Assembly: GCA_027704905.1 (NCBI GenBank)
Contig: CM051006.1
Span: forward strand, 9,189,052-9,253,051
Source of the DNA: Muraenolepis orangiensis
Lineage: Eukaryota > Chordata > Actinopteri > Gadiformes > Muraenolepididae
Direction of reading: 5' to 3'
DNA length: 64,000 nt
Part shown: positions 1 through 10,822 of the stretch, piece by piece
Position numbering within the stretch: position 1 is the stretch's first letter
Layout: every line of letters starts with the position of its first letter
Notes under the pieces: model-generated
The model's database searches: none
What the model was told of the DNA's origin: nothing
What the model saw: only the letters and a program-made list of their open reading frames with translations
Translations under genes and position numbers: made by a program

Positions 1-1485
1 CCAGGAAATACATTCTGAATAGAAGGTAAATAATACAACTTTAACTAAGATACACATGGCTGAAAAATTCAATCTGTATTGCATTAAATGAGTTTCATAA
101 CCAAATTCTAACCAGCTATAACTTTGAGACCTAAATAAATAATACATTATAAGATAAATGTGGGTTAATATATGGGTAAGTATGCAAATACCGCGAATTT
201 AGCACACTTTGGGGAAAGACCAAAGCGGTATTTACACGTGGGTATTTTGGCACAGTTTATCAGTGCTGGAGACCTGTGTATTGTTAGTGGGTGTTTGAGT
301 CTAAGTGTCTCCGACAGGTGAGGGGATGAATTGTAATATTAATTAACACCGCCGACCAAATCATAAGAGTTGTGGTGTTGAAGACAGATATAACGGTTCA
401 CAGCTTTGGAGACAGATAGTTCAAGTCCTGCTAAAAACACTCCTCCACCTCCTTGAGAACCATGGCAAGTGCAGTTCTGGAGACCTGTGTTGGGTTCCCA
501 CTGAGGTTGGTATTGTGTATAATGATGTGGTAAGGTAAGTATGGCAACAATTCGTTTTGTATGAGAATATGTTATTCATGACAATTTGTGATGACATGTT
601 TGAGTGTGGTTTGGTTAGGATTTTCTTAAAAAAAAACCCATTCACCCATCCACAACGACACGAACGGGGGTCCACAGAGCACAAAGCGCTTCACGGCGAT
701 AACACGGATCCACTCCGAGTTTATTATTTACATTACAATGTTCATTTTGCAGAACTTCAAGATTCCATTATGTGAATTCAGCAGAACTTGAACCCGGGTC
801 CCCAGCTCTGAGCAACGCAGACCACTCCATTGTACCACAGAGACACCTGCTATCATCTGGTCTGAGTTTAGAATTTCCCTTACGATTTACATGACATCCA
901 TGATTCCAGATTCAAGATGTTGAAGACGATTGCCATGTGCAACAATGGAATGCTATAACAACATTGTGCTTGGAAATCCAAGAACATTTTGGAAACTGTC
1001 ATGTCAATTTTAACGTCATAAACTCTGACCATGATTTGCCAATGTCTCGTTGTTATATTTGTTGTAAGTTGCCATATGTCATTATAAGTTGTAATATTTT
1101 AAGTGAATTGCCATGTTTAGTCAGAAGTTGTAATATTTCTAGTTAGTTTAAATATTTGATCATAAGTTCTAATAATACTTGATGTGAATAAACTAGCCAG
1201 CCAGCCAGCCATCCAGCTAGCTAGCTAGCCAACCTTCAACCCACCCTCCTGTGCCGTTAGTTTCTAAGCGACAGAGAGGATATTCGGGTCAATTCGACTA
1301 ACATGCCAAGTTTGTGTGTGTATTTGTGTGTAACTTTAGTGTGTGCTTTTTCCTTTAGGAATTGTAACTTTTAAATGAAATAATAATGCACCTGAAAGGT
1401 AGCCTGTGCAATAGCGAAGTGTTATGGAAAGGGTTTGACTTTAAAAAAAGAAAATAATGCATGCATAGTCGATTTATAGATTACA
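1..1485. other. gene-free AT-rich stretch
   Basis: No exon or conserved protein segment is recognised. The stretch is AT-rich, with a short CCAG/CTAG-type repeat near 1196-1228 and one tRNA-like remnant, listed separately. The short open frames here have no recognisable similarity and no coding features. Confidence 0.6.
783..842 (-). repeat. tRNA-like SINE remnant
   Basis: Read on the minus strand, this has a TGGTACAATGG segment like a pol III A box, followed about 30 nt later by GGGTTCAAG like a B box. No complete cloverleaf is apparent, so this is a decayed tRNA-derived repeat and not a tRNA gene. Confidence 0.35.
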
Positions 1486-1486
1486 T

Positions 1487-1556
1487 TACATTACATTACT
1501 CTACAATCATTAAGCAGACGATTTTGTCCAAAGCGACTTACAATAGATAAAACAAA
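1487..1556 (-). repeat. LINE 3'-end fragment, AAGCGACTT type
   Basis: It carries the block GTCCAAAGCGACTTACAAT next to ATTACATTACATTAC. The same block recurs near 38,034, 41,706, 42,680 and 52,030. This is the very common teleost LINE 3' end. Only the terminal piece is present. Confidence 0.6.
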
Positions 1557-2614
1557 TAAGTACAGCTTATGATTCTGATGGTGGTCACAACCACCACTGG
1601 TGTGTGTGTTTTGTAATTGTAACATGTAATTTCTCAGTCATCCAGCGGAGGGCAGTGATCCGTCTCGAAGACTTCATTATTGTTGACAGAAGAAGAAAGT
1701 CTGAGTCTCGTCCATCCAAACTAAACTCTGTAAACCTGGTAAGTCGTGACAACAACAGTATAACGAGATATCAATACAATCATTATATCGCCTGCAACAC
1801 GTACAATCTCCGCTAGGAATTCATAGAAATAGACCTCACAGGACCTCGTATTTAGCAGTAGTTTAAACATTAAGACAGTAGCAGTGTTAGCGTGCTAGTT
1901 AGCCAACCTCCAACTATGAGCTCCTTTCAAATCTAAAGTTATTAACTGTCACTAACTTTACATTCATGAATTGTCACTAACCTTCAAATTATGAACTCTC
2001 ACTCACTTTAAAACTGTTAACTCTCTCACTTTAAAGTTATTAACTCTCTCTAACTTCACGCTTTTAGTCCCAATGGCCATGTGAGAGTCCAGTATGTTCC
2101 TTCCATCGCAGCTCTTTACAGAGTTCTCCATTTACTAAGGGGGTTTCTACTGGAGCCTGTATTCATATTTAATATTATATAAAACATGAATAACACATTG
2201 TGCCTCTTCTTCACTGACCAGAGCCCATTAACCCTTTTCATGGTCAATGTTAATGAATGAATAAGTTACTGATATTATCAGCCTAAACTATGTGGTTTGT
2301 GTTTGTTGTGTCGGGGGTTAACGTTGACAAGAAATATTATCGTAACATGTCACTGTACATTAAGATTTAATTATGTGTCTTCTTTCTGTTCATTTTTGTG
2401 TTATTTTTTTTAATCTCTTTTTAATTATATTTCTGCCCTGTAGTTTTTTGCTACATTTCCCGTCTGGGAATATAAAGTACATATTTTCTTGAGTCATAAG
2501 TCAAGGCGAACTTGTAGGTTTTTTTTGTAGTTTAAACAGACACCTCATCTCCCATCGTGCTCTGATCCTTACCTTATGTGTTATGTCTCTAGTGGTTGAC
2601 CTGTGACCTGCACC

Positions 2615-2710
2615 ATGGCGGCTGCCAAGCTGCTTTTCTTGTTTTGTTTTGTTAGCTTTTTCTTTTCTTTTTTGTTAGCTTTCATTAGCACCTTGCCGGG
2701 CAGTAAATGA
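2615..2710 (+). CDS. possible 31-residue hydrophobic micropeptide ORF
   Basis: A short frame starts at an ATG in a strong Kozak context (GCACCATGG) and ends at TGA. It encodes MAAAKLLFLF followed by a run of F, L, V, S and A, then a short tail ending GSK, so it resembles a signal peptide or a single membrane segment. A splice-acceptor-like TCTCTAG lies 22 nt upstream, and a strong donor-like CTG/GTAAGT at 1738/1739 could end an upstream non-coding exon. No homologue is recognised. It could equally be the first exon of a larger gene or chance; coding status is unproven. Confidence 0.2.
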   Translation: MAAAKLLFLFCFVSFFFSFLLAFISTLPGSK

Positions 2711-2973
2711 TCATATTGAGCTCCTAAAACGTTTTATTTAATTTTGGGTGGGTATGATTGCTCAAAAGATGTGTGTGTCTTTATCTCTTTATAGTGGTGT
2801 TTCACATTAACTAGCTTTTAATAATCGCCACGGTTACAAATGAGACCTACTGGGTTTAGAACTGCCCGTGGGAATAATGAACATGAATGAACAGTTTTTG
2901 CTGTCTACCTTTCTGTTTTTTGAGAACGTCATGTGAAATGACTCCTGTGAGTGTTTTCCTCTCCTTCTCTCTG

Positions 2974-2974
<1 letters not shown>

Positions 2975-3038
<64 letters not shown>
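2975..3038. repeat. (GT)n microsatellite
   Basis: An uninterrupted GT dinucleotide run of about 60 bases. Confidence 0.9.
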
Positions 3039-3040
<2 letters not shown>

Positions 3041-3264
3041 ATCTGCTGACTCACTGACTGCAGGGATCTGATTGGTTGAGAAGCGTCACATGAGATGATT
3101 TGGGCCCGTGTCGTAAAGGCTTGAAAAGATCAACCTACCTGTCTACGTTCCTGCTGATATATGTACACATGTGGACACACAGGGAGGTGTATATTCATAC
3201 TGAAGCCTATGCGTATTTAAAAAAAAATCTTATCGTTTATTATTTTATATATTTTTTAAGATTT

Positions 3265-3332
3265 TGGCGACCCTTTTTTAAAGTCCCAAGACCCACCTGA
3301 GGGTCGCGACCCAGGGGTTGTGAACCACTGAT
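3265..3332. repeat. possible hAT-type terminal fragment
   Basis: The sequence GGGTCGCGACCCAGGGG followed by GTGAACCACTG resembles, on the minus strand, the CAGTGGTTC...GGTCGCGACC ends of non-autonomous hAT elements in vertebrates. Only one terminus is visible, so the element is a fragment or the assignment is wrong. Confidence 0.35.
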
Positions 3333-3478
3333 CTACGGGTCATTAATACATTGATTGAGTATTAGGATATATACTTATACATAGTACAATAAAGTACAAC
3401 TTAATTTTTTTAGATATATATAAATACATTTTTTTTAATATATTTTTCTGGCTACGGGCCTGCTGGGGCTCTGCAATG

Positions 3479-3615
3479 AAGACCCGCCCTACTCTGCCTC
3501 TGATTGGCTTTTGACCCTGATATTCTTACTCTATCCCTAACCGTCTCACTCTAACCAATCCAACCAATGAAGGCAACGAGTACTAGCCAATCAGAGGCAG
3601 AGTAGGGCGGGTCTT
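3479..3615. repeat. foldback element with perfect 31-bp terminal inverted repeats
   Basis: Positions 3479-3509 are the exact reverse complement of 3585-3615, separated by 75 nt. Each arm contains a CCAAT-type box (CCAATCAGAG) and a GC box (GGGCGGG). It may be a small MITE or a bidirectional regulatory palindrome. No transposase is present. Confidence 0.7.
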
Positions 3616-4079
3616 TACGGAATGCGGGTGCGGTGGAACAAGTCTCGCGTCTGCAAGATTTAATGGTCAAATACGGGACTTTTTAATGTTTTTTACGTGA
3701 CAAAAGTTACCTGATCTGGGACATCAATTCTGTTTTTCCCTGCAGGAAAGACTCTTAGAGGGAGGAGTCACAAAGTGTCATGTGTAGCCTATATGTTGCA
3801 TTATTGAATTATCATGTTGTTTTCTCATTTCTTAGCTTAAATGCACACGCTTTATTTCCGATGTATAACATCAACGTTTAACCTGATTAAAAATGGATCA
3901 TGAAAAAGGTTTAGAAACGACAATTGTCCCAACGGCTCACAAATCTTCTGTGCGTCACCGAAAAAAGACTTAACAACTAAACACAGTCCTTCCTTGGTCT
4001 CTGAAAGCGCAACACCTAGCGTACCGTAGCCTACATTATTGATGGCGCGGTTAAGGGTAGTAATTTAGATGTTGCGTTG

Positions 4080-4380
4080 ATCATTAATTCAACAGGTCAA
4101 CACCCGCATAAGCAGCTCCATCTGGTCTTTGTCTGCTAGCTGGAGGCTTGGCGGATTAGATGCTCTAATGAGCCTCTTCTTCATAGGTGGGAGAGTTACC
4201 GCCATCAATATTTCAACGCTTACATTAACATTATGCCAACATTAATTAAGGACTCTGAGAGGGTGTCGATCAAAGGAAAGGTTGCTTGATTCACGCCGCT
4301 GTCCGACCGCGCGTCTGTCTGAGGGCCCCATCGGAATACATGGTGTACTATTGATTAGTCGTTAAAATAACGATCAATTT
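4080..4380. promoter_or_regulatory. candidate conserved non-coding element
   Basis: A non-repetitive block containing TAATTAAG homeodomain-like cores, a GATCAAAGG Tcf/Lef-like site and several ATTA motifs. It differs in texture from the surrounding repeats and has no coding frame. The regulatory role is inferred from motif content only. Confidence 0.25.
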
Positions 4381-5349
4381 TATTTGTGTGTGTGTGTGTG
4401 TGTGTGCCTAAGGGTATGCGTGTGTGTGTGTGTGTGTTGTGTAGGTATGACAAGCACTTCAAAGCTTGACATGTGGATTAGAACGGGTTCAAATGCAGCA
4501 TGTTAAAATGGCAAGTGTGTATGCAAGTTCAAATCTGAGTTGACATAATATGGAGGAAACTGCAGCTATTTAAATTACTGCTGCGTCTTGTTCCAGTGCA
4601 ATGCGTGCGCTGTCATCATATTAAAATATGCACGATTAATTTAAAAAATAACTTCAGTTGAGTTCATGCATGGTCAAAGTTATGGAGTGAGAAGAGAAGT
4701 AACATCACGTTCGACAGTTAACGTGTCTAAGCTTGCCAAGTTATGCACATGCCAAGTAAAAGTACTTAAACGTACTTGGCAACGTGTCACGTATGATTAT
4801 CCACGGTGGATTTACCGCTCATAATGAAGTTAAAACATTTTGTTCATAATGTATCGTACATCAAAAGTGCACATGTATATTCACGATGAAAGCGCACTGT
4901 TTGACGATGTTCTCTTGGAAGGCAGTGGGTACACTTGAGGGTGGAGGGACTTTCTTAATTAATTTGGTTGATAACACATCTATGTAACATCACCAAGAGC
5001 TTGGGGGGGGAATTCCGTACAAAGTTAAGCAAACTTGTACGCCCACATATTTCACGGGCGTTGCGTCTTGACGATGTTGCATTTGGCAAAATGATCTCTC
5101 TATCCCTCTCGTTTTCTATCACGCTTTGTGGTCTGTCTCTATAGTTCTCTCTCTATTTTGAAACATTTCATATCGACAATAAATCAGCGGAATACGTTTG
5201 AGTTCCAGCATTTGGTCTGGGTTTGTACGTTAAGTCGCCGTGCCTTTGATGTACGTTGGACAAAGTAAAATAATAAATTACACGTTGAAAAGATGGAGAG
5301 AGAGGGAGAGAGATGACTTATGATACACCAAAAAATCCCTTACAATAGG
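4381..5349. other. non-coding stretch, no feature recognised
   Basis: Contains an interrupted GT microsatellite (about 4386-4437), then unique AT-rich sequence. No exon or mobile-element protein remnant was identified. Confidence 0.6.
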
Positions 5350-5353
5350 ATAT

Positions 5354-5405
<52 letters not shown>
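5350..5405. repeat. (CA)n microsatellite
   Basis: A CA run that abuts the decayed LINE fragment starting near 5465, with a second short CA run near 5437. Confidence 0.9.
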
Positions 5406-5406
<1 letters not shown>

Positions 5407-5464
5407 CACAAGCACACTCAAAACCACCAACTCCTCACACACACACACACCCGTACACGCACAC

Positions 5465-5860
5465 ATGGGGGGGGCTGTCATTGTGGTGTTCAGTCGAGAT
5501 GACAGCTGAGGGGAAGAAGCTGTTCCTAAGCCTGCTTGACTTGGAACAAAGGTTCCTGTAGCGCCTCCCGGAGGGGAGGAGGGCAAACAGTCCATGGTTG
5601 GGGTGAGAGGAGTCTTTGACTATTTTGTGTGCCTTCCTCAGACACCGTTTGTGGTGGGTAGTCTCTATTGCAGGGAGGGGTAATCCAACGATGCGTTGGG
5701 TGGTTTTTACCACTCTCTGCAGCGCTTTCCAGTCTGAGATAGTGCAGTTGCCGTACCACACTGTGATGCAGTTGGTGAGGATGCTTTCGATGGCAGATTC
5801 ACCAGAATCTGAGGGGACAGATGGGCTTTCCTCAATCTCCTCAGGAAGATGAGCCTTTTT
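5465..5860 (-). mobile_element. LINE ORF2 C-terminal fragment (pseudogene)
   Basis: The minus-strand translation gives WYGNCTISDWKALQRVVKT, then KRCLRKAHKIVKDSSHPNH and GLFALLPSGRRYR. This is the conserved C-terminal tail of a teleost LINE reverse transcriptase ORF. The reverse transcriptase core and 5' end are missing, and the 3' side ends at a CA repeat. A second copy of the same family is at 11,490-12,600. I do not assign a named family. Confidence 0.75.
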
Positions 5861-5879
5861 GACCAGTGAGGCAGTGTTG

Positions 5880-6050
5880 AGGGTCCATAAGCACTTCTAC
5901 ATACTAGTCAAAACCCACCTGTTCACAACTGCTTTCTCTCTTCCATCCTCCGGTCATCATCATCATCATCATCCATCATGTTTTCTGTAGGCCTGCATGT
6001 TTGTTTGTAGCATCTTTATGTATTTTGTAAAGCGTTATATAAATAAAATA

Positions 6051-6085
<35 letters not shown>

Positions 6086-6086
6086 G
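5880..6086 (+). mobile_element. LINE 3' tail with ATT microsatellite
   Basis: The plus strand reads AAAACCCACCTGTTCACAAC (end of an ORF2-like segment), then a short 3' UTR with TGTAAAGCGTTATATAAATA and a terminal (ATT)n run at about 6052-6084. This is a 5'-truncated retroposon copy. Confidence 0.6.
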
Positions 6087-6838
6087 TCTGTTCTGTCTAT
6101 ACCCGGGTTGGAATCCTTTTCAAACTCGGGTATTGATTCTCCATATCCCTCCATATCAGCACTCTAAAAGTAAGGCTAGATCGACATGTAATATGTTGTC
6201 GTCTGAACTTGGTATGCATTCATACTTATCGTGCCATGGGGGCACTGACCACGGGGAATTTAGATTCAGACAATTCAGGATAATAAACGGACCAAGAAAC
6301 AAATGAGCATAATTAACATTCAAGTCAAGTCAAGTCAAGTCAATTTTATTTGTATAGCCCTTAATCACAGTTATAGTCTCAAAGGGCTTCACATGCCACA
6401 TGTTTACAACACCCCCCAAACCCTAGCCCCCCTAAGGGCAAGAAAAAACTCCCTTAATTACGTAGGAAGAAATCTTGAGAAGGAACACAGAGTAGAAGGG
6501 GATCCCTCCTTCCAGGGATGGTTCAGGAGTGCAATGGGTGCCATAAGTGACTTATAGTAATGTACAAAGTACAAAGATAATAATAATAATATACATATAA
6601 TATACACAATATACAAATATTAAAATGAGAAGATGATTTGTGTGGTGCTGGCCGGTATCCTTCAGGTGGGGATCACAGCAGCACACTGAAAAACAGAAGC
6701 AGACTGCGGTGTGGTTAGATGGGGTAGGGTGGACATGGAACATGTAGAGAATCTCTAGTCTAGTACCTATCGGCAGCAGGGATAGGTTAGTGCTGACTAA
6801 CGGGTCGATTTAGCTGTAATGAGAGCTGAGGGGCACTC

Positions 6839-9800
6839 CTAGGCACCAAACGACAATGTAAAAAGGTAGGTTTTAAGTTTAGATTTAAATATTTCAACAG
6901 AGTCTGCTTCCCTTATTACAGGTGGCAGACTGTTCCACAAATAGGGCGCACGGTAGGAGAACGCTCTATTCCCTGCTGATTTCTTTATGACTTTTGGGAT
7001 TGATAGAAGGCCGGCTCCTGAAGACCGGAGGGGCCGAGAAGGACAATAGGGAACAATAAGGTCCTTCAGGTATGAGGGTGCTAATCCGTGTAGGATTTTA
7101 TAAGTAAGTAGTAGCACCTTAAAATCTGACCTCGCATTAACTGGAAGCCAGTGGAGCGAGGACAGAATTGGAGTAATGTGGTCAAACTTTCTGGTCCTAG
7201 TCAAAAGTCTAGCAGCAGCGTTCTGCACAAGCTGGAGGCTTTTGGTAGCAGAGTTCGGTAACCCAGAAAACAGTGCATTACAGTAATCTAGTCTAGACGA
7301 TATAAACGCGTGGATGAGTGTCTCTGCATCCGCGGCAGACAGCATTGGTCGTATTCTAGCAATGTTTCTAAGATGGAAAAATGCAGTTCTGGTTATATAT
7401 TTTACATGTTGACTGAAAGATAGCGTCGGGTCGAACAGGACACCAAGATTCTTCACACAAGAGCTTTGGGCCACAGTAGAGCCCTCAAACAGCAGTGCGA
7501 CATCTTCAAATAGTGGTCGTTGTTGTTTCGGACCGATGATTATCATCTCTGTTTTTCCTGTGTTAAGCTGCAGGTAGTTTTGGGACATCCATCTTTTAAT
7601 TGCACTCAGGCAGGATTCAACTTTATGGATCTGGGAGGAGTCGTTTGACTTGATAGGAATATAGATTTGGGTGTCGTCAGCGTAGCAGTGAAAACTTATT
7701 CCATAACTGCGAATAATATCACCAAGAGGGAGCATGTAGATTGCAAAGAGCAGAGGACCAAGGACCGACCCTTGGGGAAGACCAAAGCTTAGGTTACAGT
7801 GATTCGATTGTGAATCATCACAAAGAACAAATTGCTTTCTATTTGTGAGGTAAGATCTAAACCAGAGAAGAGCCGAACCTTTAATGCCAACATAGTGTTG
7901 GAGACGATCAAGGAGAATGCTGTGGTCAATTGTGTCGAAAGCAGCACTAAGGTCGAGCAGCACCAGCAAGGAGCTTGCATTGCCGTCCATTGTAAGGAGA
8001 AGATCATTAACTACTCTAGTCACAGCAGTTTCAGTGGAGTAGAAGGTTCTAAACCCAGACTGGAAGGGTTCAAATAAATTGTTCACCATCAGATGATTGA
8101 TGGTTTGGTCAGCTACAATTCTTTCCAGTACTTTCGAAAGGAAAGGAAGGTTAGAGATGGGCCGATAGTTGCTAAGTACTTCTGGGTCTAGGCCGGGCTT
8201 CTTCAGTAGAGGTTTTATCACAGCAGTCTTGAAGGTAGATGGAACTGTTCCAGTAGACAGGGATAGGTTCATGATGTTGAGCATAGTAGGCCCAACGACC
8301 GGGAAAAGTTCTTTAAGAACCTTGGTGGGGAGAGGGTCCAGCATACAGGTAGTGGGTTTAGAGGCCTGTGTTAGTTTAGCAAGTTCATCCAAGGAGATTG
8401 TGCTGAACTGCAGGAGGGTTTCTTCAGGAGGGACACATAGTGCCCCTCTTACATGATGTTCAGGATGATGGGTGGGGAAGGCATCAATGTCTTTTCTAAT
8501 AGTCTCGATTTTGTGCTCAAAGAATTCCGAGAAGTTTCTAGCAGAGAGAGAGGAGCCAACTGTTTGAGGTTGTTTTTGCGTCAGGCTTCTTACTGTGTCA
8601 AACAGAAACTTAGGGTTGTTCTTGTTTAAGTTGATAACACTTGAAAAGTAGGCGTTCCTGGAAGTAGTTAATGCAGCTTTATAGCTGAGCAGGCTGTCAT
8701 GCCATGCAAGATGAAAGACTTCAAGTTTTGTTGAACGCCATTTGCGTTCTAGTCTTCTGCAGCTTTGTTTGAGGGTGCGAGTCTCCTCATTGAACCAAGG
8801 CGCTGGCCGTTTTGTGGTTCGCTTTTTAACAATAAGAGGAGCAGCAGAGTCGATGGCTGCAGATAAGGCCGTGTTAAAGTCTTCAGTAAGACTACCCACA
8901 GAGCCACTAAAGTCAGAGAGAGGAGCGAGTGAGAAGGATAACTTAGCTGCCATGGATGCAGTAGTTGCAGGGGTGATGCGACGGCAGCTATAGGTAGCCT
9001 GGCCCTCATCGCGGGGGCAAGATACCATCACCTTGAAAGTAAGAAGGAAGTGGTCAGATAAAGCTGAGGTGTAAGGTGAGATGGCCAGGTCTGAGATATC
9101 AACACCACGTGACAAGACGAGATCCAGAGTGTTTCCACCACTGTGGGTAGGGTGCTGGACAAGCTGTTTAAAGCCAAGGGCATCGGTTATAGAAAGAAAA
9201 ACCTTTGCAAGAGGATCAGCCGGGTTATTAACATGAATGTTAAAATCACCAACAAGTAAAACACTGTCAGAATACGTTACAAGGTCAGCCGCAAACTCAG
9301 AGAACTCATCCACGAAACGTGTGTATGGGCCCGGTGGGCGGTATACTATAGCTAAGAAGAATGAATCTACTGCCCTTTCTGCTGTAGTAGGTACCGAGGA
9401 GCAGAAAGCAAGAATTTCAAAGGATGAAAAAGCATAGTTCTTTTTCTGCTTCATGGAGAGGTTCGAGCTTGAGATTAAAGCCACTCCACCACCTTTTTTG
9501 GATTCTCGGGATAACTGTGTGCTAACATAGTTGGGTGGGGTAGCTTCGTTTAACGGTAGGTAAACATCTGGTTTTAACCATGTTTCACATAGGCCCAGGA
9601 TGTCTATCCTATTTTCAACAACTAGATCATGGACCAAGAGCGCTTTAGTTGAAAGCGATCTGATATTTATGAATCCTATTCTAAGCTCTTCCAGAGTATT
9701 AAGGTTTGAGGGAGTTGGATTGCAACGCATCTCAGTGGAAGAGTTTACAGGAACATTTTTGCAGATTTGCCTTCGCCTGCGGGTTTTACACCTCAGGACA

Positions 9801-10030
9801 GTGCGGGGCAGCTCCACAGTACTGATAGGTGTAGGTGTTCTATAAACCTCCAGTTTGCAGTTGCTGCTGCTGTGACCAGTATAAAAACCTAGAGGCACCT
9901 CAGTGTCAGCATTACGTGCTACATCACCCAGGCTAACTAACCCACTCAGTATTCTAGACTCTGCAACGTGGGCTAGTATGTTGCTAGCAGGTTCGCTAAT
10001 TGCCTGCGTCCCAGCATGCTGTAGGTGCAT
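6839..10030 (-). CDS. LINE ORF2: endonuclease plus reverse transcriptase
   Basis: A 1,063-residue polyprotein without internal stops. Residues of about 115-350 form an AP-type endonuclease: GFINIRSL, LCETWL, GGGVALI, GDFNIHV and SDHFLL. The reverse transcriptase spans about 570-850: YRPISNLPFLSKVLERIV, LLDLSAAFDTIDHSILLDRL, GLPQGSVLGPLLFAIYM and the catalytic YADD near residue 780. The C-terminal region (DYCNALFSGLP, LQLVQNAAARLLT, LHWLPV, YKILHGLAPSYL, LWNSLP) is typical of L2-clade teleost elements. It would make target-primed cDNA of its own transcript. The start ATG follows the ORF1 stop by a single CTT codon in the same frame. All key residues visible are kept, so it may be functional. 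Confidence 0.92.
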   Translation of the reverse strand: MHLQHAGTQAISEPASNILAHVAESRILSGLVSLGDVARNADTEVPLGFYTGHSSSNCKLEVYRTPTPISTVELPRTVLRCKTRRRRQICKNVPVNSSTEMRCNPTPSNLNTLEELRIGFINIRSLSTKALLVHDLVVENRIDILGLCETWLKPDVYLPLNEATPPNYVSTQLSRESKKGGGVALISSSNLSMKQKKNYAFSSFEILAFCSSVPTTAERAVDSFFLAIVYRPPGPYTRFVDEFSEFAADLVTYSDSVLLVGDFNIHVNNPADPLAKVFLSITDALGFKQLVQHPTHSGGNTLDLVLSRGVDISDLAISPYTSALSDHFLLTFKVMVSCPRDEGQATYSCRRITPATTASMAAKLSFSLAPLSDFSGSVGSLTEDFNTALSAAIDSAAPLIVKKRTTKRPAPWFNEETRTLKQSCRRLERKWRSTKLEVFHLAWHDSLLSYKAALTTSRNAYFSSVINLNKNNPKFLFDTVRSLTQKQPQTVGSSLSARNFSEFFEHKIETIRKDIDAFPTHHPEHHVRGALCVPPEETLLQFSTISLDELAKLTQASKPTTCMLDPLPTKVLKELFPVVGPTMLNIMNLSLSTGTVPSTFKTAVIKPLLKKPGLDPEVLSNYRPISNLPFLSKVLERIVADQTINHLMVNNLFEPFQSGFRTFYSTETAVTRVVNDLLLTMDGNASSLLVLLDLSAAFDTIDHSILLDRLQHYVGIKGSALLWFRSYLTNRKQFVLCDDSQSNHCNLSFGLPQGSVLGPLLFAIYMLPLGDIIRSYGISFHCYADDTQIYIPIKSNDSSQIHKVESCLSAIKRWMSQNYLQLNTGKTEMIIIGPKQQRPLFEDVALLFEGSTVAQSSCVKNLGVLFDPTLSFSQHVKYITRTAFFHLRNIARIRPMLSAADAETLIHAFISSRLDYCNALFSGLPNSATKSLQLVQNAAARLLTRTRKFDHITPILSSLHWLPVNARSDFKVLLLTYKILHGLAPSYLKDLIVPYCPSRPLRSSGAGLLSIPKVIKKSAGNRAFSYRAPYLWNSLPPVIREADSVEIFKSKLKTYLFTLSFGA

Positions 10031-10033
10031 AAG

Positions 10034-10822
10034 TCACGCCTGGCTAAGACATCTATCTATGTTTTCTGACATAATTGAGGCGCCTAACCCAGTGGGGTGA
10101 AGGCCGTCTCTCATCAGCATGCCAGGGCGGTCCCACATGGAGGACCAGTTATCTACAAAACCTAAGCCCTGCTCTTCACTATATCGTGCCAGCCAACGAT
10201 TCAGGAAAAATAGTCTACTATAATGCTCATCATTATTACTCCTGGTAGGTAGAGGACCAGAGAGAATTAATCGATGCCGACACATCTTTCTGGCGAAGTC
10301 ACACAGTATAGCTATGTTACTTTTAGTGACTTCTGATTGTCTCATCCTAGTATCGTTGGTGCCGACATGAATTACAATGTTGTCAAAACTAGTGTCGGTG
10401 TTGGGTGCGTCTAATCTAACACCGTGTGTGTTCTTACCGCATGCCAGCACCCTAAGATTAGCTTCGATGTCGGGAGCCCTGGCCCCTGGTAAGCACATCA
10501 CGTCAGCTGGCATGTGTAGTTTAACTTTACGCGTAACAGAGTCGCCTATGACTAGCGTCTTCCCCCCCGAAAGAGACTTGGCAGGAGGAGGGTTGCCTGC
10601 CTTCGCAAGGGGTGCTGCCGACAGGGAGCCCTGGACGGAGCTAATGCTAATGTTAGCGTTAACGTTGTGAGACCGCCTGGCAGGTCTCTTCTCTACACTC
10701 TCTGGTGTATCTGTCTTTTCTATGGACGCTATCTTTTCCTCCTCTAGTTGACAGATACGTCTCTCTAGGAGAGCTATCTTATCTACAAGGAAGGCACAGG
10801 AGCAGGAGCAACAGGAGTCCAT
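10034..10822 (-). CDS. LINE ORF1 with coiled coil and SGNH esterase-like domain
   Basis: A 262-residue protein. The N-terminus has a cysteine cluster (CCSCSC, residues 4-9), then a short predicted coiled coil (about 12-36, VDKIALLERRICQLEEEK) and a basic linker. From about residue 88 it has SGNH/GDSL-hydrolase blocks: VIGDSV (candidate catalytic Ser95), HVGTND (Gly-Asn block) and DGLHP near 239-243 (candidate Asp-His). ORF1 proteins of CR1/L2-type LINEs carry such esterase domains, and are thought to bind RNA and membranes or lipids; the true substrate is unknown. It ends at TGA six bases upstream of the ORF2 ATG, in the same frame. The ATG chosen opens the frame and gives a family-like length. 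Confidence 0.85.
   Translation of the reverse strand: MDSCCSCSCAFLVDKIALLERRICQLEEEKIASIEKTDTPESVEKRPARRSHNVNANISISSVQGSLSAAPLAKAGNPPPAKSLSGGKTLVIGDSVTRKVKLHMPADVMCLPGARAPDIEANLRVLACGKNTHGVRLDAPNTDTSFDNIVIHVGTNDTRMRQSEVTKSNIAILCDFARKMCRHRLILSGPLPTRSNNDEHYSRLFFLNRWLARYSEEQGLGFVDNWSSMWDRPGMLMRDGLHPTGLGASIMSENIDRCLSQA

Noticed and set aside
7789..10100. Several short ORFs on both strands inside the LINE
   Set aside because: Shadow frames of the ORF2 coding sequence.
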